The notes under the pieces were generated by a model. It was not told the origin of the DNA and ran no database searches. It saw only the letters and a program-made list of their open reading frames with translations. From contig OZ244968.1 in the NCBI GenBank assembly GCA_965222645.1, positions 124,001 through 188,000 of the forward strand: a stretch of DNA of 64,000 bases, in the 5' to 3' direction. The position numbers and the translations under genes are program-made. How positions within the stretch are numbered: position 1 is the first letter of the stretch; each line of letters starts with the position of its first letter. Origin of the DNA: JABDMH01 sp965222645 (lineage in GTDB: Bacteria > Bacteroidota > Bacteroidia > Chitinophagales > Saprospiraceae). Shown in pieces: positions 43,263-51,961 of the stretch.

Positions 43263-43294
43263 CACAGATTATATTGAAGCCTTAGACCACGGAT

Positions 43295-44443
43295 ATGAAT
43301 ATAGACACGAAAGAAAATGTAGCCATAGTAAGAGAGAGCATTCGGGATTTTGTTGAAAAAAAGATCAAACCTCATGTAATGACCTGGGATGAGGACCAGA
43401 TTTTTCCCATCGATGTGATGAGGGAGCTTGGCAGCCAGGGATTTTTAGGGGTACTGGTCAGCGAAAGGTATGGCGGTGCCGGGTTGGGTTACCAGGAGTA
43501 TGCAACGATCATTGAAGAAGTGGCCAAGGTTTGCGGTGCCATAGGGCTCTCGGTTGCAGCGCATAACTCGCTCTGTTCGGGTCATATAAATCTATTTGGT
43601 ACGGAGGATCAAAAAGAGAAGTATTTGCGCAAGTTGGCCTCAGGCGAGTACATCGGTGCCTGGGGACTCACGGAACCGACGACAGGGAGTGATGCGATGA
43701 GAATGCAATGTACGGCTAAGGAGGATGGAGATCACTTTGTGATCAGCGGAACAAAGTCGTGGATAACCCATGGAAAATCCGGAGACGTGGCGGTTGTGAT
43801 TGCCCGCACCGGAGAACTGTTGGACAGTCATGGGATGACCGCATTCATTGTGGAAAAGGGAACGCAGGGTTTTTCCGCAGGTAAAAAAGAGAATAAATTG
43901 GGCATGCGGGCCTCAGAAACGGCTGAGATGATTTTTGATGAGTGCCGGGTTCCCAAGGATCAGATTTTGGGCAAAGTGGGAGAAGGCTTTATTCAGGCCA
44001 TGAAAATACTGGACGGTGGGCGTATATCTATCGCTGCCCTATCCCTCGGAATAGCGAAAGGGGCATACGAATGTTCTGCGGCTTACGCCAGAGAACGAGA
44101 GCAGTTTGGAAAACCGATTGCCCATTTTCAGGGTACGGGTTTTAAGCTGGCAGACATGGTCACACGGATTGAGGCTTCTGAGCTTCTTACCCGTAGAGCT
44201 GCGGCGCTCAAGGATCTGAAAAAGCCAGTGATACGCGAAGCTGCCATGGCAAAGCTGTTTGCATCAGAGACGGCGGTCTATTGTGCAAATGAGGCTGTGC
44301 AGATACATGGTGGATACGGATATACCAAAGAATATCCCGCCGAGAAATATTATCGCGATGCCAAGCTATGTACGATCGGGGAAGGTACTTCTGAAATTCA
44401 ACGGTTGGTAATTTGTCGTGAAATAATGAAGGGACTTCGGTGA
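43295..44443 (+). CDS. Acyl-CoA dehydrogenase, short-chain type
   Basis: 382 residues. FAD-dependent alpha-beta desaturation of acyl-CoA in fatty-acid or amino-acid degradation. Seen: GAWGLTEPTTGSDAMRMQCTA, FVISGTKSWITHGKSGDV, IVEKGTQGFSAGKKENKLGMRASETAEMIFDECRVP, DGGRISIAALSLGIAKGA, and the active-site region IHGGYGYTKEYPAEKYYRDAKLCTIGEGTSEIQRLVICREI (base Glu in GEGTSE). This is the butyryl/short-chain type, but chain length cannot be set from sequence alone. Confidence 0.93.
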   Translation: MNIDTKENVAIVRESIRDFVEKKIKPHVMTWDEDQIFPIDVMRELGSQGFLGVLVSERYGGAGLGYQEYATIIEEVAKVCGAIGLSVAAHNSLCSGHINLFGTEDQKEKYLRKLASGEYIGAWGLTEPTTGSDAMRMQCTAKEDGDHFVISGTKSWITHGKSGDVAVVIARTGELLDSHGMTAFIVEKGTQGFSAGKKENKLGMRASETAEMIFDECRVPKDQILGKVGEGFIQAMKILDGGRISIAALSLGIAKGAYECSAAYAREREQFGKPIAHFQGTGFKLADMVTRIEASELLTRRAAALKDLKKPVIREAAMAKLFASETAVYCANEAVQIHGGYGYTKEYPAEKYYRDAKLCTIGEGTSEIQRLVICREIMKGLR

Positions 44444-44523
44444 TTTTGTGGGTCTTCAATTTTTTATTTGAGAATTGAGTGTTTTATTTCTAACCTTGAA
44501 AAAAAATTAAATCTATAAATTAA

Positions 44524-44883
44524 ATGAAACGTGAGTGTCCTGAATGCGGGATGGAATTTTTTGGGAGGAGAGATAAAAAATATTGCTCTGATCAATGCCG
44601 AAATACATTTAATAATAGAAAGACACGAGTTGAAACTAATTTGATACGGAATATTAATCGAATTTTGAGAAATAATAGAAAAATACTGAATAAATTAAAT
44701 CCCAATGGCAAGACAAAAATTTCAAGATTAAGATTATTAGAGGAGGGATTTAATTTTAAGTATTACACGAATACATACACTACGAAAGCCGGGAAAATAT
44801 ATCACTTCTGCTACGATCAGGGATATTTGGAGATTGATGAAGACTACTGTGCACTCGTAGTAAAGCAAGACTATGTCAGATAA
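44524..44883 (+). CDS. Zinc-ribbon hypothetical protein
   Basis: 119 residues. An N-terminal Cys4 zinc ribbon CPECGMEFFGRRDKKYCSDQCRNTFNNRK (about 4-32) resembles the DUF2116-type ribbon. The remainder is basic, then beta-rich (FKYYTNTYTTKAGKIYHFCYDQGYLEIDEDYCALVVKQ). This small protein type recurs across Bacteroidota and is of unknown function; nucleic-acid binding is plausible. Confidence 0.75.
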   Translation: MKRECPECGMEFFGRRDKKYCSDQCRNTFNNRKTRVETNLIRNINRILRNNRKILNKLNPNGKTKISRLRLLEEGFNFKYYTNTYTTKAGKIYHFCYDQGYLEIDEDYCALVVKQDYVR

Positions 44884-44935
44884 TTCTTGGCGTTATTAAG
44901 TTAAGAATTTTATTTATCAGAAGAGAAATGTTACC

Positions 44936-45859
44936 ATGAAGTGGACAGTTTTATTAATTCTTGGGTTGATGTTAAATAAATGTCAAACTAAGTCGACTAC
45001 AAGTGAAAAAATGCAATTTCAAAAATTGGATATCCAAGGACATCGTGGGTGTGCGGGTCTTATGCCTGAAAATACAATTCCCGCTTTCTTGAAAGCATTA
45101 GAGCTGGGTGTAAACACACTGGAGATGGATGTCGTGATTTCTGGTGACAATCAGGTGATTGTTTCACATGAGCATTATTTTAGGCATGATCTTGCCCTTG
45201 ATCCCATTGGTCGACCGATCTCCGAAGAAGATGAGTTAAACCATAATATCTATCAAATGTCTGTCGAAGACATTCAAAAATACGATTGTGGGTCGCTACC
45301 CCATCCTCGTTTTGAAAATCAATTAAAAATTAAGGCATACAAACCCAAGCTGACGGAGGTCATTGATCACGTGGAAAGCTGGATCTCCAAACATCAGATC
45401 GAAAAGATAAAATACAATATTGAAATAAAACGGAATCCGGAAAATGATGGGTTTTTGCATCCTGCGCCTGAGGAGTATGTTACACTCGTACTGCACGTAT
45501 TGCGAGATCAGGGTGTGATGGATAGAGTTATACTGCAATCTTTTGATGTAGAAACACTACAAATCATTAATCAGCTTGCTCCCGAAATTCCTGTAGCGTT
45601 CTTGGTCAGTAGAGGGACCATTCAGGAAAATTTATCAAAGCTGGGATTTGATGCGCAGATTTATTCACCAAATTTCAGACTGCTCTCCAAAAATGAAGTG
45701 GATGAGTTGCATCGACGGAAAATGAAGGTAATTCCATGGACGGTCAATAATCCAGAAGACATTAATAAGATGCTGGAAGCAGGAGTAGATGGTATTATTT
45801 CGGATTTTCCAGATCGGATCCTTGAAGAAATTCGCACCAGGGAGAAGAATAAAAGTTGA
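44936..45859 (+). CDS. Glycerophosphodiester phosphodiesterase
   Basis: 307 residues. GDPD signatures: IQGHRGCAGLMPENTIPAFLKALELGVNTLEMDVVISGDNQVIVSHEH (catalytic His and metal Glu/Asp), YNIEIKR, VILQSFDVETLQ, and a final KVIPWTVNNPEDINKMLEAGVDGIISDFPDRI. The enzyme hydrolyses glycerophosphodiesters to glycerol-3-phosphate and alcohol. The N-terminal 15 residues are hydrophobic with Cys16, but LNKC is not a good lipobox, so secretion is likely and lipid attachment doubtful. Confidence 0.9.
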   Translation: MKWTVLLILGLMLNKCQTKSTTSEKMQFQKLDIQGHRGCAGLMPENTIPAFLKALELGVNTLEMDVVISGDNQVIVSHEHYFRHDLALDPIGRPISEEDELNHNIYQMSVEDIQKYDCGSLPHPRFENQLKIKAYKPKLTEVIDHVESWISKHQIEKIKYNIEIKRNPENDGFLHPAPEEYVTLVLHVLRDQGVMDRVILQSFDVETLQIINQLAPEIPVAFLVSRGTIQENLSKLGFDAQIYSPNFRLLSKNEVDELHRRKMKVIPWTVNNPEDINKMLEAGVDGIISDFPDRILEEIRTREKNKS

Positions 45860-45867
45860 AAAAAGTA

Positions 45868-46737
45868 CTAACGGTTTTTTGTGCGGCCAAATATATCTTT
45901 CTCTTTGGAGTTGCCCAAAACAGGTACTTCTCTCGGGGCTGTTTCAGAGATTTGGTCGAATACTTTTTCGATATAGATCCAGCCTTTTCCATCCATCCAT
46001 TTGTATCCCCGATAGCTACCATCAGGTACCTTTAAAATCCGATCTTTTTCATAAGGACTTTTCATGGGAATCAAATGATCATAAATTATCATTTGCTGGG
46101 TGGTGTCATAATTAAGCCGTGCTCCTACATCTGAAGAATAGGTCAGGGCGATATGGTCTTGAGGTTCATTATTCTTATCAAAAAAGATAGGAGCTCCTAG
46201 CTGCGGAATTCCACTATCGAAGTAGAGTACCTCAGCTGCCTTTCTATTGGTGAAATAAGATTCTGCCCTAAAGCCAAATAAAATATAGTAGTCACGAGCC
46301 TCGAGATTGCATTTGATGATATTGTAGTAAAGAGCTCCTCTTACGCTTCCCAAAAAGGAAGTATCTGCAGTCTCGCTTTGAAAAATAAAGGGGTCTTGTT
46401 CCTGATCTCTTGTTTGGAGTGCGCCATAGTAGTGAGTGTCATCACCCTCCAAGATGGCTTGCCCGGAAAGGAGCCGAAAGCTGGAATCAGGAGCATAAAC
46501 CACCGAAACGCGAGAAGAATCAAAAGCCATATTAAAGGAACCCTCTTCCCGAAGGGCATTTTCCAGTAAAATGGGCATTTTTTGAAGGGATGCAGATCTT
46601 GCAGTCCATTCGTCAGACATCATGATCTTCTCCGACTCCATTCGGATAGAGTCTTCCCACTCTTGAGCACCTGCTACAAGGGAGATACCCAAAAGCGTCA
46701 GGACAAGCATACTAATGATGTGGAGTTTCGAATTCAT
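45868..46737 (-). CDS. Exported hypothetical protein
   Basis: 289 residues from the ATG giving MNSKLHIISMLVLTLLGISLVAGAQ, a clear signal peptide; an upstream ATG at 46803 is less likely. The body is charged with a few aromatic strands (VVYAPDSSFRLLSGQAILEGDDTHYYGALQ, DYYILFGFRAESYFTNRKAAEVLYFDSG, MIIYDHLIPMKSPYEKDRILKVPDGSYRGYKWMDGKGWIYIEKVFD). I do not recognise the family. Periplasmic or outer-membrane location is inferred. Confidence 0.75.
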   Translation of the reverse strand: MNSKLHIISMLVLTLLGISLVAGAQEWEDSIRMESEKIMMSDEWTARSASLQKMPILLENALREEGSFNMAFDSSRVSVVYAPDSSFRLLSGQAILEGDDTHYYGALQTRDQEQDPFIFQSETADTSFLGSVRGALYYNIIKCNLEARDYYILFGFRAESYFTNRKAAEVLYFDSGIPQLGAPIFFDKNNEPQDHIALTYSSDVGARLNYDTTQQMIIYDHLIPMKSPYEKDRILKVPDGSYRGYKWMDGKGWIYIEKVFDQISETAPREVPVLGNSKEKDIFGRTKNR

Positions 46738-46873
46738 ATTATACGAATGGGGAACCCAAATAAATGGTATCCCGTGATATTCCACTATGATAACGCAAAT
46801 CACAAGCCAAGGTGTGCAAAATCGAAAGTATTAGGAAAAAATTAGCAGTTGACTTCGCAAAAAAGGGATCCAG

Positions 46874-47098
46874 ATGACAGTAACAAAAAAGTCACGTTCA
46901 TCGATCGGTTTCTCTTCTGGTGGCTCATCAGTTCCTTCGCCATCCGGCTTTGACCAGCAAAGCATCATCGAAAGCTCTGCCTGCGATACCGGAGGTAGTC
47001 AGGATTACGTAGCTTTGGCCATGTGCGGTTTCAGTTCTTCGACCGACCAAAAGATAACCTCGTCACTAATATCAGATATTTCACAAATGGTGCACTAG
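46874..47098 (+). CDS. Possible Ser-rich small protein (weak)
   Basis: 74 codons, MTVTKKSRSSIGFSSGGSS then SACDTGGSQDYVALAMCGFSSSTDQ, ending at the base before the stop codon of the convergent VWA gene. It is rich in Ser/Gly and has two Cys. The reading frame has ordinary codon use for the neighbourhood, but no recognised domain or promoter, so it may be chance. Confidence 0.3.
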   Translation: MTVTKKSRSSIGFSSGGSSVPSPSGFDQQSIIESSACDTGGSQDYVALAMCGFSSSTDQKITSSLISDISQMVH

Positions 47099-48214
47099 CT
47101 AGCGCATTTTTCTTCTGCCATTCTTGTAATCCAGGAATATAAACTCACCCAGATCGTCCAGGCTGCTGTAGAAAGCTTTCCCATTGTTTGCTCGGGTAAA
47201 TCGATCAATAAAATTGATGAGGTAAGGATCTCGGGCAATCATAAAGGTGGTGATCGGTACCTGCATCTTTCGAAAGCGTTTTGCCAGATTGAGTGTTCGG
47301 CCCAAGATCTGACGGTCTAGTCCGAAGCTATTTTTATAATACTTTTTTCCCTTTTTTATGCAGGTGGGCTTCCCATCTGTAATCATAAAAACTTGCTTGT
47401 TCGGATTGCGCTTTTTACGCAAGATTTTCATTGCAAGCTCAAGGCCTGCGACAGTGTTTGTGTGGTACGGCCCGACTTCGAGGTAAGGCAGATCAGCTAT
47501 CGAAACCTGCCAGGCATCGTTCCCAAAAACGATCACATCCAGGGTATCTTTTGGGTATCGAGTGGTGATAAATTCAGCCAGAGCCATAGCGACTTTTTTG
47601 GCCGGTGTGATTCTGTCTTCACCATACAGAATCATGGAGTGGGAAATATCAATCATCAGTACGGTACTCACCTGGCTCTGAAAGAAGGTTTCGCGAACTT
47701 CAAGATCCTCCTTATGCATGACAAAATCTTCGAGTCCGTGGTTTATCTGCGCATTTTTCAACGATTCTGACATGGCGAGGTTTTGCAGAGAATCCCCAAA
47801 CTGATATGGGCGTATATCACTTGTAAAATCCTCACCCCGCCCTGTGCGCAGCGTCTTATGGTTGCCGGATTTTGATTTTTGAATGGTTCCAAATATATCA
47901 TCCAAAGCTCTTTTTCTAAGGCTGATATCCATTTTTCGAGTGGGTCTAAACCCATCATTGTCTTCTGAAGTTTTCAGGTATCCCATGTCAATAAGATCCC
48001 TGATGAAGTCAGCCATACCATAATCCGGAGTGGTCAAATGATAATGATTGTCAAGCTGAGTGAGCCACGAAAGTGCTTCAACGACATCTCCAGATGTATG
48101 CAGCAATAAGTCCTGCAAGATCTTTAGCAGCTTTTCGAATGTAGAACCATCCGCATTCCGATCAATATACTGCTGGAACCGCCAACCGATCATTGTCCTG
48201 AGTTTGGTGCGCAA
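47099..48214 (-). CDS. VWA-domain protein
   Basis: 371 residues. The C-terminal half (about 182-365) is a von Willebrand A domain with the metal-binding MIDAS motif DISHSM, later T and D positions in HTNTVAGLELAMKIL and MITDGKPT. The N-terminal part (about 1-160) is helical (CoxE-like arrangement). Family members often act with MoxR ATPases, but no MoxR gene is nearby. The start overlaps the end of the upstream redox gene by 25 bases. Confidence 0.87.
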   Translation of the reverse strand: MRTKLRTMIGWRFQQYIDRNADGSTFEKLLKILQDLLLHTSGDVVEALSWLTQLDNHYHLTTPDYGMADFIRDLIDMGYLKTSEDNDGFRPTRKMDISLRKRALDDIFGTIQKSKSGNHKTLRTGRGEDFTSDIRPYQFGDSLQNLAMSESLKNAQINHGLEDFVMHKEDLEVRETFFQSQVSTVLMIDISHSMILYGEDRITPAKKVAMALAEFITTRYPKDTLDVIVFGNDAWQVSIADLPYLEVGPYHTNTVAGLELAMKILRKKRNPNKQVFMITDGKPTCIKKGKKYYKNSFGLDRQILGRTLNLAKRFRKMQVPITTFMIARDPYLINFIDRFTRANNGKAFYSSLDDLGEFIFLDYKNGRRKMR

Positions 48215-48720
48215 CTCGCAAGCATCTTGGCGTAGTTTGGCCGGTCAGAAATCGTATTGTGAACGTATCGATCGCAGATTTTCCCTTTATGCAAAACAAA
48301 AATCCCTGGCATTTGGAACGCATCACCAAATGCTTTGCCCCCAAATTGATGAATTGATAAGCCTACCTGAAACCCACGCATCATCGTCTTGAGACCGACC
48401 AACTGGGACAACCGGCCTCTTGTAAGCCCAAAAGAGTGATAATGCTTCTGCTCCGGATCAGCCACGTGATAACATCCGCTCAGTTGGTTCTCAGCGAGTA
48501 TTGGATCAGCTATCTGGTTTTCTTCCATATGTACGAGCACGATAGTTTGGTCACTGGTAAGGTTATCACGAAGTGCCGTCAAATCCCTAAGCGCCTCCCG
48601 GCAAAAAATGCAACCCAGGTGTCGAAGGAAGACAAGCAATACTACCTTATTCTCTGACAGAGTAAGTAGATTGAGGTTCTCCCCTACTTCCATGGATTTC
48701 AATAACGATCTCGCAATCAA
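48190..48720 (-). CDS. Peroxiredoxin-like/SelL-type redox protein
   Basis: 176 residues. VVLLVFLRHLGCIFCREALRDL holds a CxxC-like pair (Cys-Ile-Phe-Cys) in the AhpC/TSA_2 family, related to SelL where one Cys may be selenocysteine. Later DPEQKHYHSFGL and MPGIFVLHKGKICDRYVHNTISDRPNY fit the thioredoxin-like fold. Here both are ordinary Cys. It probably reduces peroxides or disulfides. It overlaps the VWA gene by 25 bases, so they are likely co-translated. Confidence 0.8.
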   Translation of the reverse strand: MIARSLLKSMEVGENLNLLTLSENKVVLLVFLRHLGCIFCREALRDLTALRDNLTSDQTIVLVHMEENQIADPILAENQLSGCYHVADPEQKHYHSFGLTRGRLSQLVGLKTMMRGFQVGLSIHQFGGKAFGDAFQMPGIFVLHKGKICDRYVHNTISDRPNYAKMLASCAPNSGQ

Positions 48721-48797
48721 AGCTCTCCGTTGTCAACACATAACTCCCCACACCCTCACATTGTTTAAATCATCGTGAAGCGTTGCAGGGATATATC

Positions 48798-49730
48798 TTA
48801 AATTTTCATTTTGTTGAAAACGTCCATCACCTTCCTTACGTGGCCCTCCGACTTCTTAAGCAAGTTCATTTCTGATTTGTTGAGTTTGAGCTCGATGATC
48901 TCTTCAATTCCTTTTCGTCCGAGCTTGACGGGTACACCGAGGTAAACGTTTTTCATTCCATATTGCCCGGATAATTTTACACAGCATGGAAATATTCTAC
49001 GCTCGTCCTTCAAAATGGTTTCTACCATTTGCGCAGCAGCTGCACCTGGCGCATACCATGCGGATGTGCCCATGAGCTTTACCAATTCTCCTCCTCCCTT
49101 CTTGGTGCGTTCTACAATAGCTTTGAGAGTGCCTCGATCAATTAGATCGGTGACCGGAATACCACTAACTATAGTGTATCGAGGCAACGGCACCATGGTG
49201 TCGCCATGTCCTCCCAGCAGGAGAGCCTGGATGTCTTTGGGCGAGACATCGAGCGCGGAGGCTAGAAAGGCTCGATAACGGGCAGTATCAAGAATGCCCG
49301 CCATACCAAATACCCGGTTCGCATTCAGTTTTGACTTCTTGTGCGCTGCATAGGTCATCACATCCAGGGGATTTGAAACCACGATAATGATTGGATTTTT
49401 TGAATACTTCAGAATGGATTCCGTCACAGAACTTACGATCTTGGCATTAGTAGAAATCAAATCATCCCTGCTCATACCCGGCCGACGCGGAATACCTGCT
49501 GTAATTACGACAACATCTGAGCCCCTGGTATCCCGGTATTTTTCCGTTCCGATCAGGTTTGTACTGTAATAGTCTACAGACGCTTGCTGCCAGCTGTCCA
49601 ATGCCTTGCCCCGAGCCAGATCTCCCACAATATCAAGAAGGACGATTTCTTTTAAAAAGTCTTTATGGGCCAAGACGTTGGCCACTGTAGCACCGACGTT
49701 TCCTGCTCCTACAACGGTCACTTTGCTCAT
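48798..49730 (-). CDS. mdh: Malate dehydrogenase
   Basis: 310 residues, LDH-like MDH. NAD(H) motif VGAGNVGATVA, catalytic loop arginines in GIPRRPGMSRDDLI, VSNPLDV, catalytic His in LLLGGHGDTMVPLPR, and GTSAWYAPGAAAAQMVE. It converts malate and oxaloacetate in the TCA cycle. The Arg-rich loop (GIPRRPGM) points to malate rather than lactate specificity. It is convergent with nothing and has a -7 box at 49757-49764. Confidence 0.95.
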   Translation of the reverse strand: MSKVTVVGAGNVGATVANVLAHKDFLKEIVLLDIVGDLARGKALDSWQQASVDYYSTNLIGTEKYRDTRGSDVVVITAGIPRRPGMSRDDLISTNAKIVSSVTESILKYSKNPIIIVVSNPLDVMTYAAHKKSKLNANRVFGMAGILDTARYRAFLASALDVSPKDIQALLLGGHGDTMVPLPRYTIVSGIPVTDLIDRGTLKAIVERTKKGGGELVKLMGTSAWYAPGAAAAQMVETILKDERRIFPCCVKLSGQYGMKNVYLGVPVKLGRKGIEEIIELKLNKSEMNLLKKSEGHVRKVMDVFNKMKI

Positions 49731-49756
49731 GGTTGCTTATGTTTTTGATATGGCTG

Positions 49757-49764
49757 CAAATGTA
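49757..49764 (-). promoter_or_regulatory. -7 promoter box for mdh
   Basis: The minus strand reads TACATTTG, a TAnnTTTG match, 26 bases upstream of the mdh ATG. Confidence 0.5.
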
Positions 49765-49941
49765 GAAATTATTGAGGTAAAGCGGTACGATTCATATTAC
49801 GGACTCCTGATATACATATCGAATTCTAACTCGATGCAAAGTATCAAGGCTGTTCTCCTGGCAAGCTTTATGCTAGAAAAGCCTGTGGATCCGTTTATAA
49901 TTGTAATAATTAGTAACTTTGAGTTAAATTCTGGTTGGGAT

Positions 49942-51420
49942 TTGAAGAGCATTGCAATCACAGTTTTTATCTGCCTCTCATACACTATGGTCACCCGGGC
50001 TCAGCAACATGCGATGCCTTGTGCCACGGATGCTGTATCTCACGAATGGTTGAAAGAACAAAGAGCTGAGGCAAAGCATGCACGCAGTGGTGACGAAGTA
50101 ATCTATCTGCCGATTACCGTACACAATGTGGGAAAAGACGATGGCACCGGACATTATCCCACGCTACGGATCTTCGAATCACTTTGCCGGCTCAATGAAG
50201 ATTTTTTACCCTACAACATTCAATTCTTTCTGAAAGGCATCAAGAAGATCAACCGCACCCTGTATTACGAACACGACAATTTTGGTGACGGTTCCAGAAT
50301 GATGCACACCTTTGGGGACCCACTCACCATAAATACGTTTGTGACCAAATCAGCTCCCAACAATGCCTGTGGATATTGGCATCAAAGTGAGGATGCGATT
50401 GTCGTTGTCAAAAACTGTATGGGTGGAGGAGCTCATACTTGGACCCATGAGGTGGGTCACTGGTTGTCTCTTCCGCACACATTCTATGGATGGGAGGAGA
50501 CGACATACATACCTTCCGAATCAACGCCGTCTAAGGTAAGAGCCAATGGGGTGGATGTGATTGTGGAAAATGCCAACGGTGATAATTGCGAAGAGGCGGG
50601 AGATGGTTTCTGCGACACCCCTCCCGATTACTTAAGTGATGGCTGGAATTGCAATGACAATTTTCAAAGCTTACAGGTACAGAAAGATCCAAAAGGGGAT
50701 GACTTTCGCTCGGATGGGTCAAATTTCATGTCTTATTCTGTTGACATGTGCCAATCCAAGTTTTCGGATGAGCAAGCGGAAGCTATGCGATCTTATATCT
50801 CCTATGCAAAGAATTATTTCGTCGATAGTAAGATACCCAACGGACCGGTTGGGGAAGAACCTATGACCTTTATCGCACCGGAAAGTAATGCAAAGGTCCA
50901 TTATCAAAGCATCGACCTCGAATGGAATCATCACCCCAATGCCACCCACTATTTGGTAAACATCAGCAAGTTTAACTTCTTCGTTACGATCGACTATGAG
51001 TTTATTGTAGAGGGTAACAAAATCAATGTCGGGGATTTGCCCGTAGACAGAAAATGGTATTGGAGAGTAAAACCTTACAATCCCTATAACGTGTGTTCGG
51101 GATTTACGGATGCCGGAGGCTTTACTACCTATGACATCACCGATGTCGAGGAGATCGGAAAAGGAAACTTTGTAGATATTTATCCCACCTTGATTACAGA
51201 TGGACGATCGTCAGTCTATCTCGATTTCGAATTTCAGGATCTCGTGGATGTCGATGTGAAAATGTGGTCAATTTCGGGAAGACTGGTAGCCCAAAAGAAT
51301 TACCTGAATCCCGGAAAAAGTGTTGAACTGTTTGAGATCGAGGACGTCCCCTCGGGAATGTACCTTCTAAAACTTTTTACGCCCTCTGGCCAATTGGTCA
51401 AAAAGATCACAATTCAGTAG
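49942..51420 (+). CDS. Secreted zinc metalloprotease (M43-like) with T9SS sorting domain
   Basis: 492 residues if translation starts at the TTG that begins LKSIAITVFICLSYTMVTRAQQ, a signal peptide. The open frame runs back to 49606, but that part overlaps mdh antisense and lacks a good signal. The catalytic motif HTWTHEVGHWLSLPHTF has the HExxHxxxxxH zinc site, with the Met-turn SNFMSYSVDMC and NCEEAGDGFCDTPPDY cysteines as in pappalysin-like M43 proteases. A fibronectin-like region follows and the C-terminal 85 residues (IYPTLITDGRSSVYL ... GMYLLKLFTPSGQLVKKITIQ) form a type-A sorting domain. It probably digests extracellular proteins. The exact start is uncertain. Confidence 0.85.
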   Translation: MKSIAITVFICLSYTMVTRAQQHAMPCATDAVSHEWLKEQRAEAKHARSGDEVIYLPITVHNVGKDDGTGHYPTLRIFESLCRLNEDFLPYNIQFFLKGIKKINRTLYYEHDNFGDGSRMMHTFGDPLTINTFVTKSAPNNACGYWHQSEDAIVVVKNCMGGGAHTWTHEVGHWLSLPHTFYGWEETTYIPSESTPSKVRANGVDVIVENANGDNCEEAGDGFCDTPPDYLSDGWNCNDNFQSLQVQKDPKGDDFRSDGSNFMSYSVDMCQSKFSDEQAEAMRSYISYAKNYFVDSKIPNGPVGEEPMTFIAPESNAKVHYQSIDLEWNHHPNATHYLVNISKFNFFVTIDYEFIVEGNKINVGDLPVDRKWYWRVKPYNPYNVCSGFTDAGGFTTYDITDVEEIGKGNFVDIYPTLITDGRSSVYLDFEFQDLVDVDVKMWSISGRLVAQKNYLNPGKSVELFEIEDVPSGMYLLKLFTPSGQLVKKITIQ

Positions 51421-51501
51421 GCCAGAATCCCTTTTCTTACCTCTTTTTTGCAGCAAATTATTTATTCTGTTTTGTAGCCAAGTGTGGGGCCCACCCACCT
51501 A

Positions 51502-51830
51502 CGGATGTGAAGTTGGGGTCAAAGAGCAATTTCGCTGGCAATTAAAAACGGATTGCCACAAGGCCTTTGAAAAAGGTCTGATTCCGGCCTTATTCTTTTT
51601 TGAGACCAAAAAAGAAAACAAAAAAGTCTTGCGCTGTAGATCTTCTACTTTATTTTGAATCTTATCTACCCAATGATTTTTCATTCGGATGCGAAATCGG
51701 GGTCATCCGAATTATTTGTAACCTTTATGCGAGGTTCCCAAAGACCTTTTCCAACACGTCTAATTCCGGCCTTATTCTCGTAGTGACCAAAAAAGAAACC
51801 AAAGAGTCTTTCGGGCCAGACCCTTTACTG
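51502..51830. repeat. Imperfect direct repeat of about 130 bp, two copies
   Basis: Copies at about 51502-51640 and 51686-51825. The best conserved blocks are CGGATGTGAAGTTGGGGTCA / CGGATGCGAAATCGGGGTCA, ATTCCGGCCTTATTCT and ACCAAAAAAGAAA. Intervening parts have diverged. Could be remnants of a duplicated short gene or a non-coding repeat family. Confidence 0.6.
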
Positions 51831-51905
51831 GCGGAGCTCCAGCAACCCATGACAACAGGAAAAGGCCTCATGCTTTCTTCCTCCGGAATCCGATCGAGTT
51901 ACCTC

Positions 51906-51935
51906 TTGGAATGAGGGAACAATTGGGTACATTTG
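51906..51935 (+). promoter_or_regulatory. Promoter of sucC
   Basis: TTG at 51906-51908, a 19-base spacer, then TACATTTG at 51928-51935: both Bacteroidota elements at the right spacing. It ends 26 bases before the ATG at 51962 and supports that start over the upstream ATG at 51911. Confidence 0.7.
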
Positions 51936-51961
51936 CGACAAAATCAGAATATCATAGTCTA

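Larger units (their letters stand above)
51421..51961. other. Intergenic region with a degenerate direct repeat and the sucC promoter
   Basis: 541 bases. It holds two related stretches of about 130 bases with a period of 184: one begins at 51502 (CGGATGTGAAGTTGGGGTCA) and the other at 51686 (CGGATGCGAAATCGGGGTCA). Each continues to ATTCCGGCCTTATTCT and GACCAAAAAAGAAA. Neither copy has a clean open frame, although short translations (TKKENKK / TKKETKE) are alike. The sucC promoter lies at the 3' end. Confidence 0.55.
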
